DNA of 64,000 nucleotides, from the NCBI RefSeq assembly GCF_036324505.1, contig NC_086362.1, positions 12,583,043 to 12,647,042 of the forward strand. The letters are read 5' to 3'. The position numbers were made by a program, and so were the translations under genes. The stretch's first letter is position 1. Each line of letters begins with the position of its first letter. The notes beneath the pieces were generated by a model that worked only from the letters and a program-made list of their open reading frames with translations, was not told the origin of the DNA and did no database searches. Source of the DNA: Eleginops maclovinus. Lineage: Eukaryota; Chordata; Actinopteri; Perciformes; Eleginopidae. This document shows, one piece after another, positions 12,621-59,615 of this stretch.

Positions 12621-14926
12621 ATCACACAGCTATGGGGTTGATGGAAGGTGTATTTTATTTATTGTGACGGAGCTAAGCTAGCTACTTCCAGTTTGTGTGC
12701 TAAGCTAAAGTTCTGAAACTATCTTTGTGCTTAACCTACTGATGTAAAACTTGATATACCTAATTACTTCCAATCCATATTCATAGATTCAAAGTTTTTG
12801 AACTGGACTACTGACATATCATAGGTGTGCACTGGATGACAGATGCATCTTAACTGAAACTTGAAGGGCTTTTTTGCACCTTTCCCCACAGGAAGTCTTT
12901 TTTCAAAGAAGGAAACATTTTTGAATGAATGTGATCCAGCTCTGGCCTGACACTGGCCGAATCATGTAAGTGTTATTGTATATATTTATTGTTGAGTTGG
13001 AGTGTTAATATTCAGGTTTTAAATGTGTTTTTGTCTTTTATTTGACCCTTATACACTCCATTGTCGGTGCACAGGGTGGTCTCCTTATTTCAATATCCAG
13101 TCAGTATAATGTGTGGCTCATGTCTGAAGGGGTCCAACTGATCCACACCCCGAGCATTTTATTAAAGAACTGAAAGTAAGACTGATCATTTTCTATAGGG
13201 TATTTCCTTTAGGAGACACCACAGGGTGCTTTGGGACACATCCGTGTTATTGCGATCTTATGATAAAGGAAAGAGGAACCTTGTATTGTAATTCTTTGAG
13301 TATTTTAGTTGTTTGTTTCCAGAAGACATTACTCAAAAAGAGTGGGAAAGTCTTGACAAGAAAAACTGACATAATTATTATTTATTATTGAAAAGGTTAT
13401 TGTTTCTAGGTGTGGAATTGTTTGACTTGTTCCACAATGTTCAAATGTTGTTAGCTGACCTACTGTGATTCACTAAAAAGTCTGACAAATAATTTGATAA
13501 TTGTATATTCAGTCAACAATATTGGCCCAATAATAAGTACCAAAGTCAGTTACTTTCTAGGAAATGACTAGAAACGTTGGAGCCATTATAAAAAAAAAGT
13601 ACCATAATAACAGAAATGGTTGTCACTGATTTATATTCCAATGCCAAAATAATAATTTCCTAAATCCAATTTATTTAGAATAATATGACATTAGTTTTAT
13701 GCTTTTTCTTGCAGCTTGTTTACAGATGTGAATATCATCTGGAGAGTGAATGTAAATATTAGGACTACAAAAACCCTGCTTGTGGCCGATAAAGTGTCGG
13801 CAAGAAAGACCAATGTGCTGATGATCTACTGTAAAGAATTACTAGAAAGTGCTAAAGACAAACAAAGCTGTTTTTTAAGAAGAAAGACCAAGGATCATCC
13901 CCCTGAGAGCGTGACTGTATGTTAAAGAGATGTCATATCTACCATAAAGACTTGGAGATGAAGTGTTGTGTGGCAAAACCTTGAGAGGGTTCATCCTCTG
14001 GGGAGCATAAATGTGCAAAATCTGTAAATGTCTTTGCCGTTACTCTGCTCATTAGAGGCGGATGTTTCTTAAGTTTTAAGAGAAGTTCATCCTCTGAAAC
14101 AATGAATGTAACCAGCACATGTTCTGTAAATCTGATTTGTCGGTGTGTCAGTGTGTCAGTTGCAGGGAGTTTTGAGATGACAGACACAAGGTCATAAAAA
14201 GGGATCAATAAAATTGAAGGATCTTCCAAAACCTCATGGATAGCAAGTGAGTTGTTGAGTTAAAGAATGTGTGTATTTGATCATCCCAGTGTTAAAGCTA
14301 CCACACATTTTTAGACATATTGAGATCATCCACATTTGTATGACCACTTTCAACACTGTACTGATCTTGAACCTCCTTTTCAAAACACTGGATCAATTAG
14401 AAAGTCACATATTCAGTTTGCTAGTAAGCTTATTGTTTTGTAAGCTGTTTGGGATCTTCCATTTTCCTGCCTACATGGTAAATAAAGTACTGCTGGGTAA
14501 TGTCGTTGTCTCTGAGTGGTATTCACTAACTGTGGCCACGCCCTCCCATTTGACAAATCCCCAAATCAAATCTGTATAACAATTATTATAGTTTTAAATT
14601 TTACACTTTAATGCTACAACATATTTGATGTTAAAAAATAAGTAAATCCCCCCCAAAGAATACTGTATATACTAAACAATTTGCCAGTAAGAATATATGT
14701 GTACATTGAAATGACTGGAGACAAACACACATTTTTTTTGCACGCATTTCATTCCAAAAAATATATTACACTTAAACAGCACACAGATTTCCACTTTTCT
14801 TTAAATTAAACTACACATCTGACTAAAATTACATTCTTAAAAGCATAAGTTAAGACAGCCAAACATATACAACAATATCTATAATATTCACAACTCTCAC
14901 AAGACTTCCTTCATTTTCCACAGAGT
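12621..14926. other. Gap between the convergent genes trappc14 and zonadhesin-like
   Basis: AT-rich sequence with no supported coding region. The only notable motifs are AATAAA at 14481-14486 on the plus strand and the poly(A) signal of the minus-strand gene near 14930. A long trappc14 3' UTR could extend into it. Confidence 0.5.
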
Positions 14927-14932
14927 TTTATT
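14927..14932 (-). terminator. zan: Poly(A) signal of the zonadhesin-like gene
   Basis: The minus strand reads AATAAA here, about 100 nt after the stop codon (15031-15033). That gives a short 3' UTR, and it is the nearest such signal. Confidence 0.6.
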
Positions 14933-15030
14933 CTTTCTTGCTGCTGAATTATCTTCACAACACATTTGTCATGTTGGTCTCTACAGCAGGCGTGTGTTAC
15001 AGTCAGGTCAACAGGTTACACAGTCTGTCA

Positions 15031-44966
<29,936 letters not shown>

Positions 44967-45017
44967 GGCTAACTGTTAGTTAGCAGTTGAGAAAGACAGA
45001 GGGACAGAGCAGAGGAC

Positions 45018-45026
45018 TTTATATAA
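45018..45026 (-). promoter_or_regulatory. zan: TATA box of the zonadhesin-like gene
   Basis: The minus strand reads TTTATATAAAG about 55-60 bases upstream of the start codon at 44966. Transcription would then begin near 44990, leaving a 5' UTR of about 25 nt. The ATG is followed by G, a reasonable start context. The flank further upstream is strongly G-rich on the plus strand. Confidence 0.65.
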
Positions 45027-45120
45027 AGAGCCAGGAGGGTGTGGGGGGTGTGAGGTGTGTGTGTGTGTGGGGGGGGGGACCAGGGGTGTGATGGGTGGGT
45101 GGGTGATGCGGGTGCTGAAT
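45027..45120. other. G-rich tract upstream of the zan promoter
   Basis: The plus strand carries repeated G runs: GGAGGGTGTGGGGGG, a run of ten G, then GGGTGGGTGGGTGATGCGGG. At least four runs of three or more G lie close together, which is the pattern able to form a G-quadruplex. A short GT run lies among them. It abuts the TATA box. Confidence 0.6.
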
Positions 45121-48100
45121 TGCTCGATAACTTGATGTCGCAAAATGTGTAAATAAGTAACTTTTGTTGATAGGGATCCGGGTGTGTTCTCTCTAGGTGT
45201 GTGACTGCTTTTTGGCCTCTTAGCAGTTCACAGGGAGGGTGGGGATGCTCATCAAATGATATTACAAATATCAACTTGTACTGTAAGACCTTATAAAAAT
45301 CCATGTGTAATAAACAGAATTCTTTTATCACATAGACTCACCTTGTTATGACATAATTTTGCATTCTTTGGGTGGGATGGGATCAAAGTACAAATAAACT
45401 ACTTTTGTCATTTCTGATGAATTCATCCCAGCAATTTTCTAATTTTAATTATTGAAACAGAGTTAAAAATATATATTTTCTGTTGCTGTTATTTCACTTA
45501 TTAGGGTGTGTAAAATGAAAAGTCTGTCATCCGTCTCGGTCTTATGGAGAGTTTTTTATATTTTCATCATCATCATCAATTTTGTTACACAATGTTACTA
45601 AGATATGTTTAAAATAGTTTTTACATTTTGTTTTCCATAGCAACCTGGACAGCCTGATGTTTCCATGTGTACTTTGACCTCAGGCTCACTCCCTACAGTG
45701 ACGCTCACACTTCTGAGCTTTATCTGTGAAAGTGAGATCTTATCCTTGCCTATAAGAACAATAAGATTTTCCATACTATATTTGTTTTGTCGTATATAAC
45801 ATTTTAGACTTTGTCCCGAGGGCAGGTTATTTAAGTACTCACATGGAAATCAACTGTTGAGATTTTTATGCTCACTGAGATAATAATCTCTTCAATTTGA
45901 CAAACAAGATTGGGGTCTTGTCAAGGATGAAGGAGACACTTGTAGTCCTTTCAAATGTGTATTTCTCCTTTTTGACTGTGGACTTACAGTTTAATTTCTA
46001 TACATACAAAAACTAAGTTGTCATCAGCTGCAACAGTGTGTGTTTTGTTTGTCTTGATAGCAAAATGGGCTCTTGGAGACAAAAACTGTAGCGGGAACTA
46101 CCGAAGCTGTTTGGAGTTCTTTGCCAGTTGTTTTAAAGTATTACAAATACTGATATCAAATGAGATAGATGCAGTCATGAAATGTTATAGATGTTGTAGT
46201 TGAGAAAGGTAGACGTTTAAGATTGAAATGGTACATGCAATCGGGTCCATGAGCAATTGGCCCCTTCCACTTAATGCCCCTTTTTAACGCCATGGCCCAA
46301 GTTGGTGTCACCAAGGTGTGTGGTTAGGTAAAAAATGAAGGCCAATATTGAAGATGGGTGTGCGCCGAGTTAGTAACTGGGTTGGAAAGGGCCATTGAAC
46401 GACACTTTAAGGCAGTGGCCCGATTTGCTTTGCGATTGTGTTCCAATCACATTGTGGTCTCTATTTCCCTTACAAACACTTGGCAAAAAACAGGTAGATT
46501 GAACAAGAAGTCGCACTATAAACACAACGTAAACTACACTTCCATATGTTATAATTCTTTACAGGGAAAAAATAAAGCCTAGAACCTTAGAGACCGGGCC
46601 ACTGGGGCAGGTTGAAATCAGGCTGGGGACTGTTTAGCCAGTGTTCAAAGGGTGTGAAGTTCTTTCTTTCTCAGTTTGCCACTTTAAAAAAAAAATGGTT
46701 TGACTTTCTTTGAATCACATAAGCGTAACAAATGACAAGCAGTCACACTATGTCCATTCTTTTGTGTGAACAAGTATGTGCACACAGCTCAGAGCAGAAT
46801 GTAAAAAGAAAACATGAACCTCAGCTGTTTTGTATGTGGTGATTCACATTCATAAAAACATCATTCACTTCAGTCAGCTATCTATATGTGTGTGTGGAAG
46901 TCCCTTTCTGGGAAAGATACTGAGGCAGAAGGAAACTCCTCCGACGTTAGAACATTTGTATTGGTTCTTACCATGACTGAGCAAATTCAGTGTTCTTTCT
47001 GAGGGGTGGGGCTGCAGTTCATTTCAGAGACTTGTTGGGTCATACCTATATATTTCACAGGCTATTAACCTTTACTTAGCTGATGTTTATTGGAGTTAAG
47101 TGACTGTTGCTCTGTTCTATTTTGGGCAACAATTCTGTTATCAAAAAGACACAGTTGTGGCAGTAATACATGGAATATTATTCTGTCAAATATTGTAATT
47201 ATGTTATGTATTGGTTGATTTTTTATTGCCTGGATTTGCTCTTGGTTAATATAAATGAATGACATGATTGGTTTTAAATGGTTTATCTCAAAACAGCACC
47301 GTATCTGCCAACTAATAAATTTCCCAATAAATAAACTGTATTTGGCCTAAAGTTCAAGAGCTTAAGATTTGAAACTTTAACAAGGCCGCTGTAACAGTAA
47401 AACAGTTACAGAAATAAGCAAACAGAACAGTCTTTCAGGATATAACATAAATATTTTATTACATGGCTTGAATACTCTATTCTGATTGGTCAACTTGGAC
47501 ATTTCAGAGGTTGTTAATACTCTGCTAACACACCACCGCTAATGAGAACATGACTTTTACTAAGGAGGATCCAGGGTGTATGTGTATTAACATCAATCCA
47601 TTCATTCATTCAGAAAGGCTTGATTAATGCACAATATACAAATAGAATAAAATTAATGTACTTAATTAGCTGAACAATATCGGTCTACCCCAAGATAGGC
47701 TCATATGTCAACATCCTACAAAGGCTATCGGGAATTTCTTATTTTAATAGTTTGCAAAATATAGATCTATGGAAACACCCTGAGGGTGTGCCAATCTGGT
47801 GACAAATCACTGATCTTTGTACTAACATACAAAACACTTCAACTCAACATTACCTTAGTAACAAACTGGGTGTGCCGCAAAGTGTCGATGAGTGTTTAAC
47901 CAAAGTGCAAGTGCATGTGAAAATGCATTAAAATCTAAATCCGAAGGCTCCAGGACCAGCTTAAAGACAACATAATAAAGAGAGAGGGGGTTGGGGTGTA
48001 CCAATACTGAAAGTCAACGTGGGCCTTGTTGATAAGGCCTAATGAAATTGTGAAGATGAAGAAGTTAGTCCAATGAGGGTGGTTTTGTCCACAAGTTTCA

Positions 48101-48282
48101 GAAGCTTCACTGACTGGTGACTGGGTGCAACTACAAAATTAAACATATAAAATGTCTTAGTTTGACCAATATAGGACATAATTGAACAATTTACAAGTGG
48201 CATCTGAGAAGAAAATGCAATTATTGTTTGTTAGTCTGAAAGAATCTTTAAATTTTGATGGACTAGGCTCATTATTTCACTG
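45121..48282. other. Intergenic, no supported gene
   Basis: AT-rich sequence without convincing exons or conserved motifs in either strand. TTATTACATGGCTTGAATAC followed by CTATTCTGATTGG near 47460 looks like dispersed repeat material but I cannot name it. Confidence 0.4.
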
Positions 48283-48364
48283 GCTGCGATGGCCGAGTGG
48301 TTAAGGCGTTGGACTTGAAATCCAATGGGATCTTCCCGCGCAGGTTCGAACCCTGCTCGCAGCG
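48283..48364 (+). tRNA. tRNA-Ser (anticodon UGA)
   Basis: An 82-nt cloverleaf with acceptor stem GCTGCGA/TCGCAGC, D-arm TGGCCGAGTGGTTAAGGC, anticodon stem TTGGA/TCCAA with TGA at 48316-48318, a long serine-type variable arm, and T-arm CAGGTTCGAACCCTG. The A and B boxes are canonical. TTTT at 48369-48372 serves as Pol III stop. No intron and no encoded CCA. Confidence 0.96.
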
Positions 48365-51720
<3,356 letters not shown>

Positions 51721-51724
51721 GCTT

Positions 51725-52050
51725 AATTTGAAACCTTATTAAAACATCAACATTTTCAGTAATCATTCACCCAACACTTAGAGAAATCACACATCAAATG
51801 GAAATATCTTTTGAAACGTTCCTTTCATAACAAAGCAAGCAAGCTCTCAATGTTTCCAGAAAGTAAATGAGTGGATGTTCAATTACACAATGTTTACTTC
51901 TTGATAAAAGAAAACCATAACATTAGCCAAAAACCATGATGATGACAGCTAAAACCTCTGCAGCAATTCAAAGGAGCTGTAAGCATGACATGGAATTTCT
52001 GTTCACATCAATCCTGAAAAATAACAAGTTTCCCTTCAACAGAAAATAAT
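51725..52050 (+). repeat. Noncoding duplicated segment, copy A
   Basis: It shares ordered blocks with 53155-53490: TTATTAAAACATCAACATTT, AGAAATCACACATCAAATGG, GAGTGGATGTTCAATTACAC and ATGATGATGACAGCTAAAAC. Both copies are in the same orientation about 1.4 kb apart. No coding potential. Confidence 0.6.
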
Positions 52051-53154
52051 GCCTTTTTTTTTTTTAGATAATTCTGATCTCTAAAGGATTTAAAGTAATC
52101 TTCTTTTTGATAGACACTTATCCATTAGTATCTCTTAGATTAGAACTAGATTCATGGAGTTCTCTATCTTACAGATCAAGAAAGGGAATGCCCTTTTCTG
52201 TGTATTCTGACTGATTATTCAGTGTTTAGGCCGACTCATTTGTTTTAATTTCTTTATTTCATTACACAATCCAAGAATGATTCATCGATAGCATGTGGTT
52301 TGGAAATGGGACACATGTTACCGTATGGCTTCCTCCCTGCTGCTCCGCTTCTTGTCCCTAGGTGATAGTCTAAACTGAAGTCAAGCTGGATTGGATTTCA
52401 GGTGCTTTACCATTTTTTTCCCCCTTCAGCTTTCCTTTATATTTTTCCATGTTTGTTGCTCGTATGAATGGACAAGGGAGCAGGACATGATGAGAATGTC
52501 AGAGGGGTATTCCTCAAGAAAAGTGCTATGTGGGAGAAGTGAGTAAGACTTTATAAATAAATGGTGCTCTCTGACTTTAATACTGTTTCCATGTCAGGGG
52601 AACAAGCTTGCACAGTTGTGTAACGGTGGTTTTGGCAGGGCTGGGTTAGCACATACCCTTCAACCAGCAGCACTGAATGTCTATTTATGAGAAGCAGCAT
52701 TGTTTTTGTCCTAAAGCTCTCACTTTACTGGAAGACTGTGAGGTTTGTTGAGCCTTCCTGTGAATCGCGCAAACAGAAGAATGCGCACAAGGTCGAGTCC
52801 TGACTAGTACTGACAACACTGAGGAATTGAACCTTCACCGGTGCGCAGAGGCAGATAGGAAACTCAGCAGGGGAAAGCTGACTGTGGTCGAAGGGGCATG
52901 TTTGTCAAAGTGCTGTGAGAAGTGAATCACTGCAGGGAGGTGAGCACCAGGGCTCCCACTTGTAGTTTTTGTAATTAAAAGTCCAGTTCAGGTTGAAAGA
53001 AATACCCAAGTTGGGTCCTGTTAGAACATAAAAAACATTGACTCTCTGTGATAAATCATTAACCACGAGTCATACTCCATGAAAAAGTGTTTTTTCACAT
53101 TTTTCTACACAAAGCCCCACATTTCATTCTGAAACCAAGTGCTGCAAGTTGCTT

Positions 53155-53490
53155 ATTAAAACATCAAGATTTCCAGTAATGATAGCCACTGAATCAATAC
53201 ACTTCCACTCAAAATATATTAAATAAATGTTGTACTTCAACCCTACAAGAAATCACATATCAAATGGAAATACATAAGACATTTTTACTTTCATTAAAAA
53301 AAACAAGCTGTCTTTCAAGACAGTAACTGAGTGGGTGTTCGGTATAAGTTTACACAATATTTACTACCTGCAAAAAAAACCCTATCAAAACCAGCATGAT
53401 GGTGGTCAAAAAACCAGGTTGTGATGGTCAAAACTCATTTATTGTTTTCAATTTCTCTTAAGATGAATCCTGAAATAATTCTCTATTTTT
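53155..53490 (+). repeat. Noncoding duplicated segment, copy B
   Basis: Counterpart of 51725-52050: TTATTAAAACATCAAGATTT, AGAAATCACATATCAAATGG, GAGTGGGTGTTCGGTATAAG and ATGATGGTGGTCAAAAAACC. A 50-60 bp insertion (ATCAATACACTTCCACTCAA region) separates the first two blocks. Confidence 0.6.
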
Positions 53491-56400
53491 GATGTTCTTC
53501 TGATAGAACATTTGAATCCTGTGATTTACTGTAATGATGTAACCAGGAGTCATGCTACACGTTGCCACAAATGTTACTTTTTAATTCATTTCTTGATCAA
53601 ATTATTGAAATAATATTAGAATTGTAAAAATGTTGATCTCTTGAAATAAAAAGAATAGTATAGGGTCGGTTAATCTGTGCACTCCAGCCAGCCCTGTTAT
53701 CAGTCTGACTGGCTTTTGCTGGGTCTAGTCCTATCAGGCCTGTTTATGGAACAGTGTCAGGGTGCTGTTACTGGGAGTCACAACAGCAGCAGACTCGAGG
53801 TGGAGAACAGAGGGAACAGGAACCAGTGGGGACAAGAAAAGAAGGCTGAAACACAACAACAAAAGAGGTTTTTGGAGAATTCCGCTCATATTTGGTTGGC
53901 AGCCAATGTGCACACTTTGTTTATCTTATTATCGGACCAGAATTACGATGAAAATGCTGCATTAGAGCGAAGCGGAAAATGATTTTGTTCATGTCTTAAA
54001 GCTGCTGAATCATATTTTGCACCTCAAACAACAAATAAATCCAGAGTTACGGTTTCTTTACTTCCTCTACAGAAAAAAGGAGAGTAAAAGTAAGGATGTA
54101 AATCTCAGTTTCAGTGTCAGCCTGCTGCCTGCCACTGCAGACCCACCGGACATCCATTCCCTATTTATTCTCCGTAACGACAAAGCTGTCTCTGCCATCT
54201 GACGCTCTTTTTTGACACCGTCTTCATATTTCTGGAGTCATTGTACTGTTTTTGAAGAACAGAAATATTGTTTTGCGGCATCACTTTAAAATGATTATCA
54301 AAAGGGTTTCGTGTGATTGTTTTGCAAGAGTGGGGATGCAATATCATTTGATGACCAACATTTTCATCAACTTTGTTGTCCTTTAATTAAGTAATTTTTC
54401 ATTTGATCATATATACTTTTATTTATGTTATTTTTTTGTATTATTTTATGTATTTTGGGGGTAGGAAGTGACCTTTTCTGTCATGTTGAAATGTTGCATA
54501 GTGTATGCATAACCCCTACTCATTCAGTTAAATCAAAGTTATGTAAAACAAGGATATAACTAAATATGATCTTTATTAATAAGTTCATATATTTTCAAAA
54601 ATCGGTTCATTTGATCAGGTTTTAGATACGACAAGTCTGAGCAATGATCACACATTTAAATATGAGCCAGTATGACCAATAGATTACTTGATTTGTCATC
54701 TGTCTGTTTTCCTCCCAGCGGCATAGCTCCAAACACATCACTCCAACACCAAGCCCTCTTTGCACTTCACATTTGATCATTAACTGCACCTTTTCCTAGT
54801 GAATTTATTCATCTAAATATAACGTAAAAAATGAGACTGAGGCTAAGCTTCCAGATGTGTCATTAGATGAGGAACAGGGTTGGGTTAGGGGTCAGTGAAC
54901 ATGTTTAGTCTGTGGAAAAGATTCTTATGTAATACTGATGTTTGTGTATATGTCCTGTTTGTGCACACACATACACACCTAACTACACTGGAGGAAAGAG
55001 CACCAGACTTCAGAGTATTTGTTTTGTCTCCCTGCAAGAGACTGTTATCAAAGTTATAGGACATGTGGGTACACAACTTTACTCTCCAACACTGACTCAT
55101 GATCTAATGGGTGGTGCATGTGGTCAAAAGAGACGATGAGTCACTCTCACCTGCAGGGAGGAGGGAAGGGATGGTTTAAAGGTAAGTCAGAACTTGAAAT
55201 GCAATAAATTAATGAATATTTAAAACATTACTGCTTGTCGGACAGAGACAAATTAGGAGAGATCATGCAAAAGCCAAACATATAGATTCAGAGAACAGTG
55301 GCCACATCTTACTTACATCGTAGTTGCCTAAACCCCATTGGACCTTAACAGTAAAGGTGGCAGATTGGACAGTCTTATATAGAATCCATTTTTTGCAAAG
55401 TGTGGGTTGAAACAGATTTGGAAGACCCTGAAAATGCTACAGTCAGTTGTCCTACAGAATATGCCAACATACCTGTATTGCTGTTAATGTTGGGTAAATG
55501 CAAGCATACATTTAAAGGCTGACCTTTCAGAATGACAAGAAAACTTTCAACACAAGGTCCCACTTTGCTTCCTAAACAACAAGTTCGAGGACAAAAGTTC
55601 TTCTTCGGAATAAGGCGACTACACTACTTGCTATGGCCCTGACAGTGCAGGTAATGTTCAGTAGCGACCATGAACTTTGCTGCATTTTTTGGTGTGTCTT
55701 GTCCTCGTTATAAAGTGGAGAATGTTGGGCCATGACAGAGATGCACCAATAAACACCGCTGAATGAAGCAATGGGATTGCAGCAGACCTTGAGAAGATTA
55801 TTGTCAAAGGAATTTTCCATTTGCCAAACCTTTTGGTGCATTTTGTCCTGCTGGAGAGGAAGAGTGAATGCTCCTGGAGGAAGGGAGAAGAACTGGAATT
55901 GAAGCTATGCTAACATAGCTACAAACTTAGTCGATTTCACTACCTAGCCTACTCTAAACTGATCCCTGGAAAATATGGTGGACCAAGCAACCTTATTTGA
56001 GTTGAAGCTGGGAGGCATTTGGTTTTGTTTAGACCATCCAAGCAAATGTGAGGTGGATCCATTCCAAGTCCAGATCGGGGCCAAGATGCCAAGACTCCTT
56101 TGTGTGTTATCTTTGAAACCACAGATCATCTAGATTGTTGCTTGTACAGTGTTGAATTCCAGTATTCCAGACGTTTGTGTTTTGTTTGTTTTCATGAAGC
56201 CAGGTTATGTAACTGGGTGTCAAGATTAATGTACAAGTATTCTTCAAAGCAGCGCACATATCTCCTGTCGGTACATTTGATTTAATTCCCCATAACCTCT
56301 CCCACTTACTCACTATATGCGGGTTAACACAGGCCACATCAGTGAGTTTCCATTCCTTTTAACGCCACGTTGTGGTTCACCATCAGGGATCACACTGTCC

Positions 56401-57379
56401 TTCCTGTTGCTTTCACAAGAACCTCAATGAGTAGAAATCCGTTCAGAGCAATTATGTAACAAATCACAAAGAAGTAGTATAGATTAAACTGAGAAACAAT
56501 ACTTCTAATATCCTTTTCTCCCCCAGAATCAGTTCCCAAAGCCACCTGGGATTGTTAGCATGTGTGCTGGGATTTTTTTCAGAACCAAGGATTACTGTAG
56601 GTATTAAATATAAGATGTACTTTCAAAATGTCATTCATTCTACCACTAAACTATCAAGCACTGTAATTTCGTACATATTCATGGTACAATGATGCTCTAA
56701 CAGCATAGGATGCATTGCTGTTAATTTAACTACCCAACAGTACATAGGGGATTTAAAATATCATGTAACATGTACAGCAATACATTGCAACATACTTATT
56801 AATACAGCCACATGTGTAATCCAATAACACCATATGGTAGAACAACATTGACTGGTTTCATGCAAACATATGAATACTTTTTTATAGTGTGTTTAGAAAA
56901 AACATACATACTTGCAGAACTCTACTTGTAGAAAAGTATTTCAGAACCTTAAAATAAATATAATAAAACCAAAATGTGCTGAGGGCATAAAGGCCTAGTT
57001 TTCCCCGGAAAAGATTATTATACCCCTAAAAATGTAGAACCGTCATGTGATTTTCTTACTCAAGTTAAATGTAATGTATTCTTGTAAAATCACAGATGTT
57101 TTAATGATGTGAATTTGAATTATTCTGCTTTAGTTTGAAACACGCACAGGATTTATTTTTTTTTAGGACTTTTTGCTGAGTGTTACTATGATTTTTATTC
57201 CTACTATAATTCAGCCTAAAAGCTGTCTTATCTGCCGTTAAAATGTTGTGAAATGTAAGTTTTACCTCAGATAAGGATCAGTATTTGTTTAGCCTAGTTA
57301 AATATTCACGGTAAAACAGTATTGAATTTCATGTTAACGTACAATATTTAACTTTACGTTCTGTCAAAGTATTTATCAT
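53491..57379. other. Intergenic, no supported gene
   Basis: Several small open frames occur but none shows conserved motifs or splice context. The 55300-56350 part is less AT-rich than its surroundings and could be a decayed element, but I do not recognise it. Confidence 0.4.
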
Positions 57380-57595
57380 GTTCCATTTACATGTATATAG
57401 ACTTCTCTTGCACTATTTTATTTATATTCTGTTATTTCTTTCACTATTTGAATTGGTTCATTGGTTTTGTGTTCTATGTATATTCATGTTGCATTGTTGG
57501 AGGACTTACATTGTTCATTGCCATTTCTACACTGTAGCTACTGTGCAGACTGTATGACAATAAAGCCTTTGCATCTTGAATCTTGAATTTAATCT
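57380..57595 (+). repeat. Retroposon 3' end with CTTGAAT tail
   Basis: TTGCACTATTTTATTTATAT, then CTACTGTGCAGACTGTATGA, then CAATAAAGCCTTTGCATCTT, ending in the tandem CTTGAATCTTGAAT. The short tandem tail and AATAAA just before it are typical of a LINE 3' end. Confidence 0.6.
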
Positions 57596-59559
57596 TTGAA
57601 CAGGTTAATTTAGTCACTTGAATATTTGTTTAGTTATGTGTTTGGCAAATCATTTGATTTTGTATGTTGATTTAGTTTTCCTTTCAAGTTTCAAATTTAC
57701 TTTTCACTTTTCCCTTTCCAATGACCCTGAAAGTTTGGAAACTCTTGCCACACAGTGGGCTATTGGGGTTTACTCAGCAGCATGATTAACACTACAGTGC
57801 GCTCAGGTCAGACTTGGTCATAGGAATCGCCTGTTGCTTATCACGAATGAATGTGTCATTTCGACAAATTCTTTCAAAGTGAGAGGATGCATTTACTGGT
57901 CACAGCAACGTCTTCCCCCTTTGTGTTGTTATCAACAGCAAACACCCATCTTTTACTTCCCTTTATCCTTTACAAAGGCACGCATTTCATGATGACCACA
58001 CGCTTAGAGGATCAAAAGGTCATAAACGTAATGATAAACTGTGACTGAGCGGTCTGGTTGGAATCCCAGTCAGCTAACCAGATGTATTTCACAATTTACA
58101 TAGTTTACATTTTGCAAGATGAGTGTCACAACAGTCAGATGTATTCCCTAGCGGACCCTATACAGACGTCTGCAGAAATCACAGAAGTGTAGTTCTGTTC
58201 ATACTACAAATGTCTGTAGATGTCCCTACAGAGCCTACCTGAATACCCTTTAACGAGGAAATGTATGCTTCTTCGAGTGGAACTCCCCATACTTTAGGTA
58301 GTGGAAAGAGTAATTTGACGTAAGCTCTGCGGTCATTTGAGCTGCAGTCCTTATGTCCTGCGGTAACCGCTTTCCCGCCATTACCTGACTTCCCCCTCAC
58401 CTGCTTCCTATTTCCCTCATTAGTCCTACAGTCTGTATGTATATTAGTAAGTGCCCTGCTGCAGGTGTAATTAGCTTACAGCTTAGCTTTCCAGCCTGTG
58501 TTCGGCCTTCATGATCCTCAGCTGACTCGCATTGATGGTTCCCTGCCTAAATCCTTCTTAGATAAGTTTGCCTGTTCTTGTGTCCTGCCTGTTTTTGACA
58601 TCAGCCATTGAACTTATTTGGTACACCATTACATTGCAATCCAACAAGAAGTTATTGAGATATGTATACTTGTTGTTCAATCTTGTAGTGTAGTGACAAA
58701 ATTAGCTTGTATCTTATGGACTGAAGCTGTGGTTCTCTTCCACATTGGAAAACCCGGTGCAGTACCATAGAAACTGAGTCAAAACTCTGTACTTACATCA
58801 CCATGCCTCACCTTCCAGCTAAGTACAATTCCTTTCAATACCTTGTGTTTTGCAACATACCACAGAATGTCACAAACAAATAAAATAACCTCTAGTCTTC
58901 AGTCTCTGCCGGGACATCAGGAAGTGACTATCGCTGCCCCTTGATTCACTTCCTGTTTTTAATCCTATGAGGCATTTGTTGCTGTCGGATGTGACATTAC
59001 AAAACCTGACACAACTAGCACTGTTGCTTTCTCTTTGTATAGGGGGGGGTTCCTCCCATTCTTTTAACACCCTTGGTGGGATAAACGTCTACATTTCAAG
59101 GTTCATATTAGTACTCTTGTTAAGAAACTCAATTCCTCTCCATCCTAATATCGATGTCTGGTCACACGCCTATTCATGTTTGAGGTAGTCTAATGATACC
59201 CTCTACAGTTTGACCTAATCATGCTGCTTAGAGATATATTTTGAACTCAGGCTTCAGGACTCATTACACATGGTACAATCTGGTATATCTTAATGTACCA
59301 TTCAATGCCGGTAAGCCATGCATATACTGTATGCTCTAAGTTTGTTTTTGCACCAAATACTTACTTAATTATATCCATTACATGGAACGGCTTGGAATAC
59401 TGGAAAAACATGTCTAGTTTTTTATGGCCCTTGATTTTTAAATTATCTGCAGGATTGATTCAAACTTCAATCTATCATCTATCTGTCTGGTTTCAAATCG
59501 AAGTTGTCTGAGGTTTTTGATCATTTGTGTAATGGACATATCTTCCTAGGGATCATATT
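57596..59559. other. Intergenic, no supported gene
   Basis: No exon, RNA gene or named repeat could be identified. Confidence 0.4.
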
Positions 59560-59615
59560 TAAAAAAAGATTTTGATCAAATTTGGATTCACCTGGTTAAA
59601 TAAAGGTTGAATAAA
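59560..59615 (+). repeat. LINE tail fragment
   Basis: CACCTGGTTAAATAAAGGTT followed by GAATAAAA is the forward form of the tail seen in reverse at 17640. Confidence 0.5.

Noticed and set aside
53677..53982. 101-residue open frame beginning with a possible signal peptide
   Set aside because: No recognisable domain, no splice context, no conserved features; the hydrophobic start is not enough.
55375..56337. Cluster of minus-strand open frames that might be a decayed transposase
   Set aside because: I could not find inverted repeats, target duplications or catalytic motifs.
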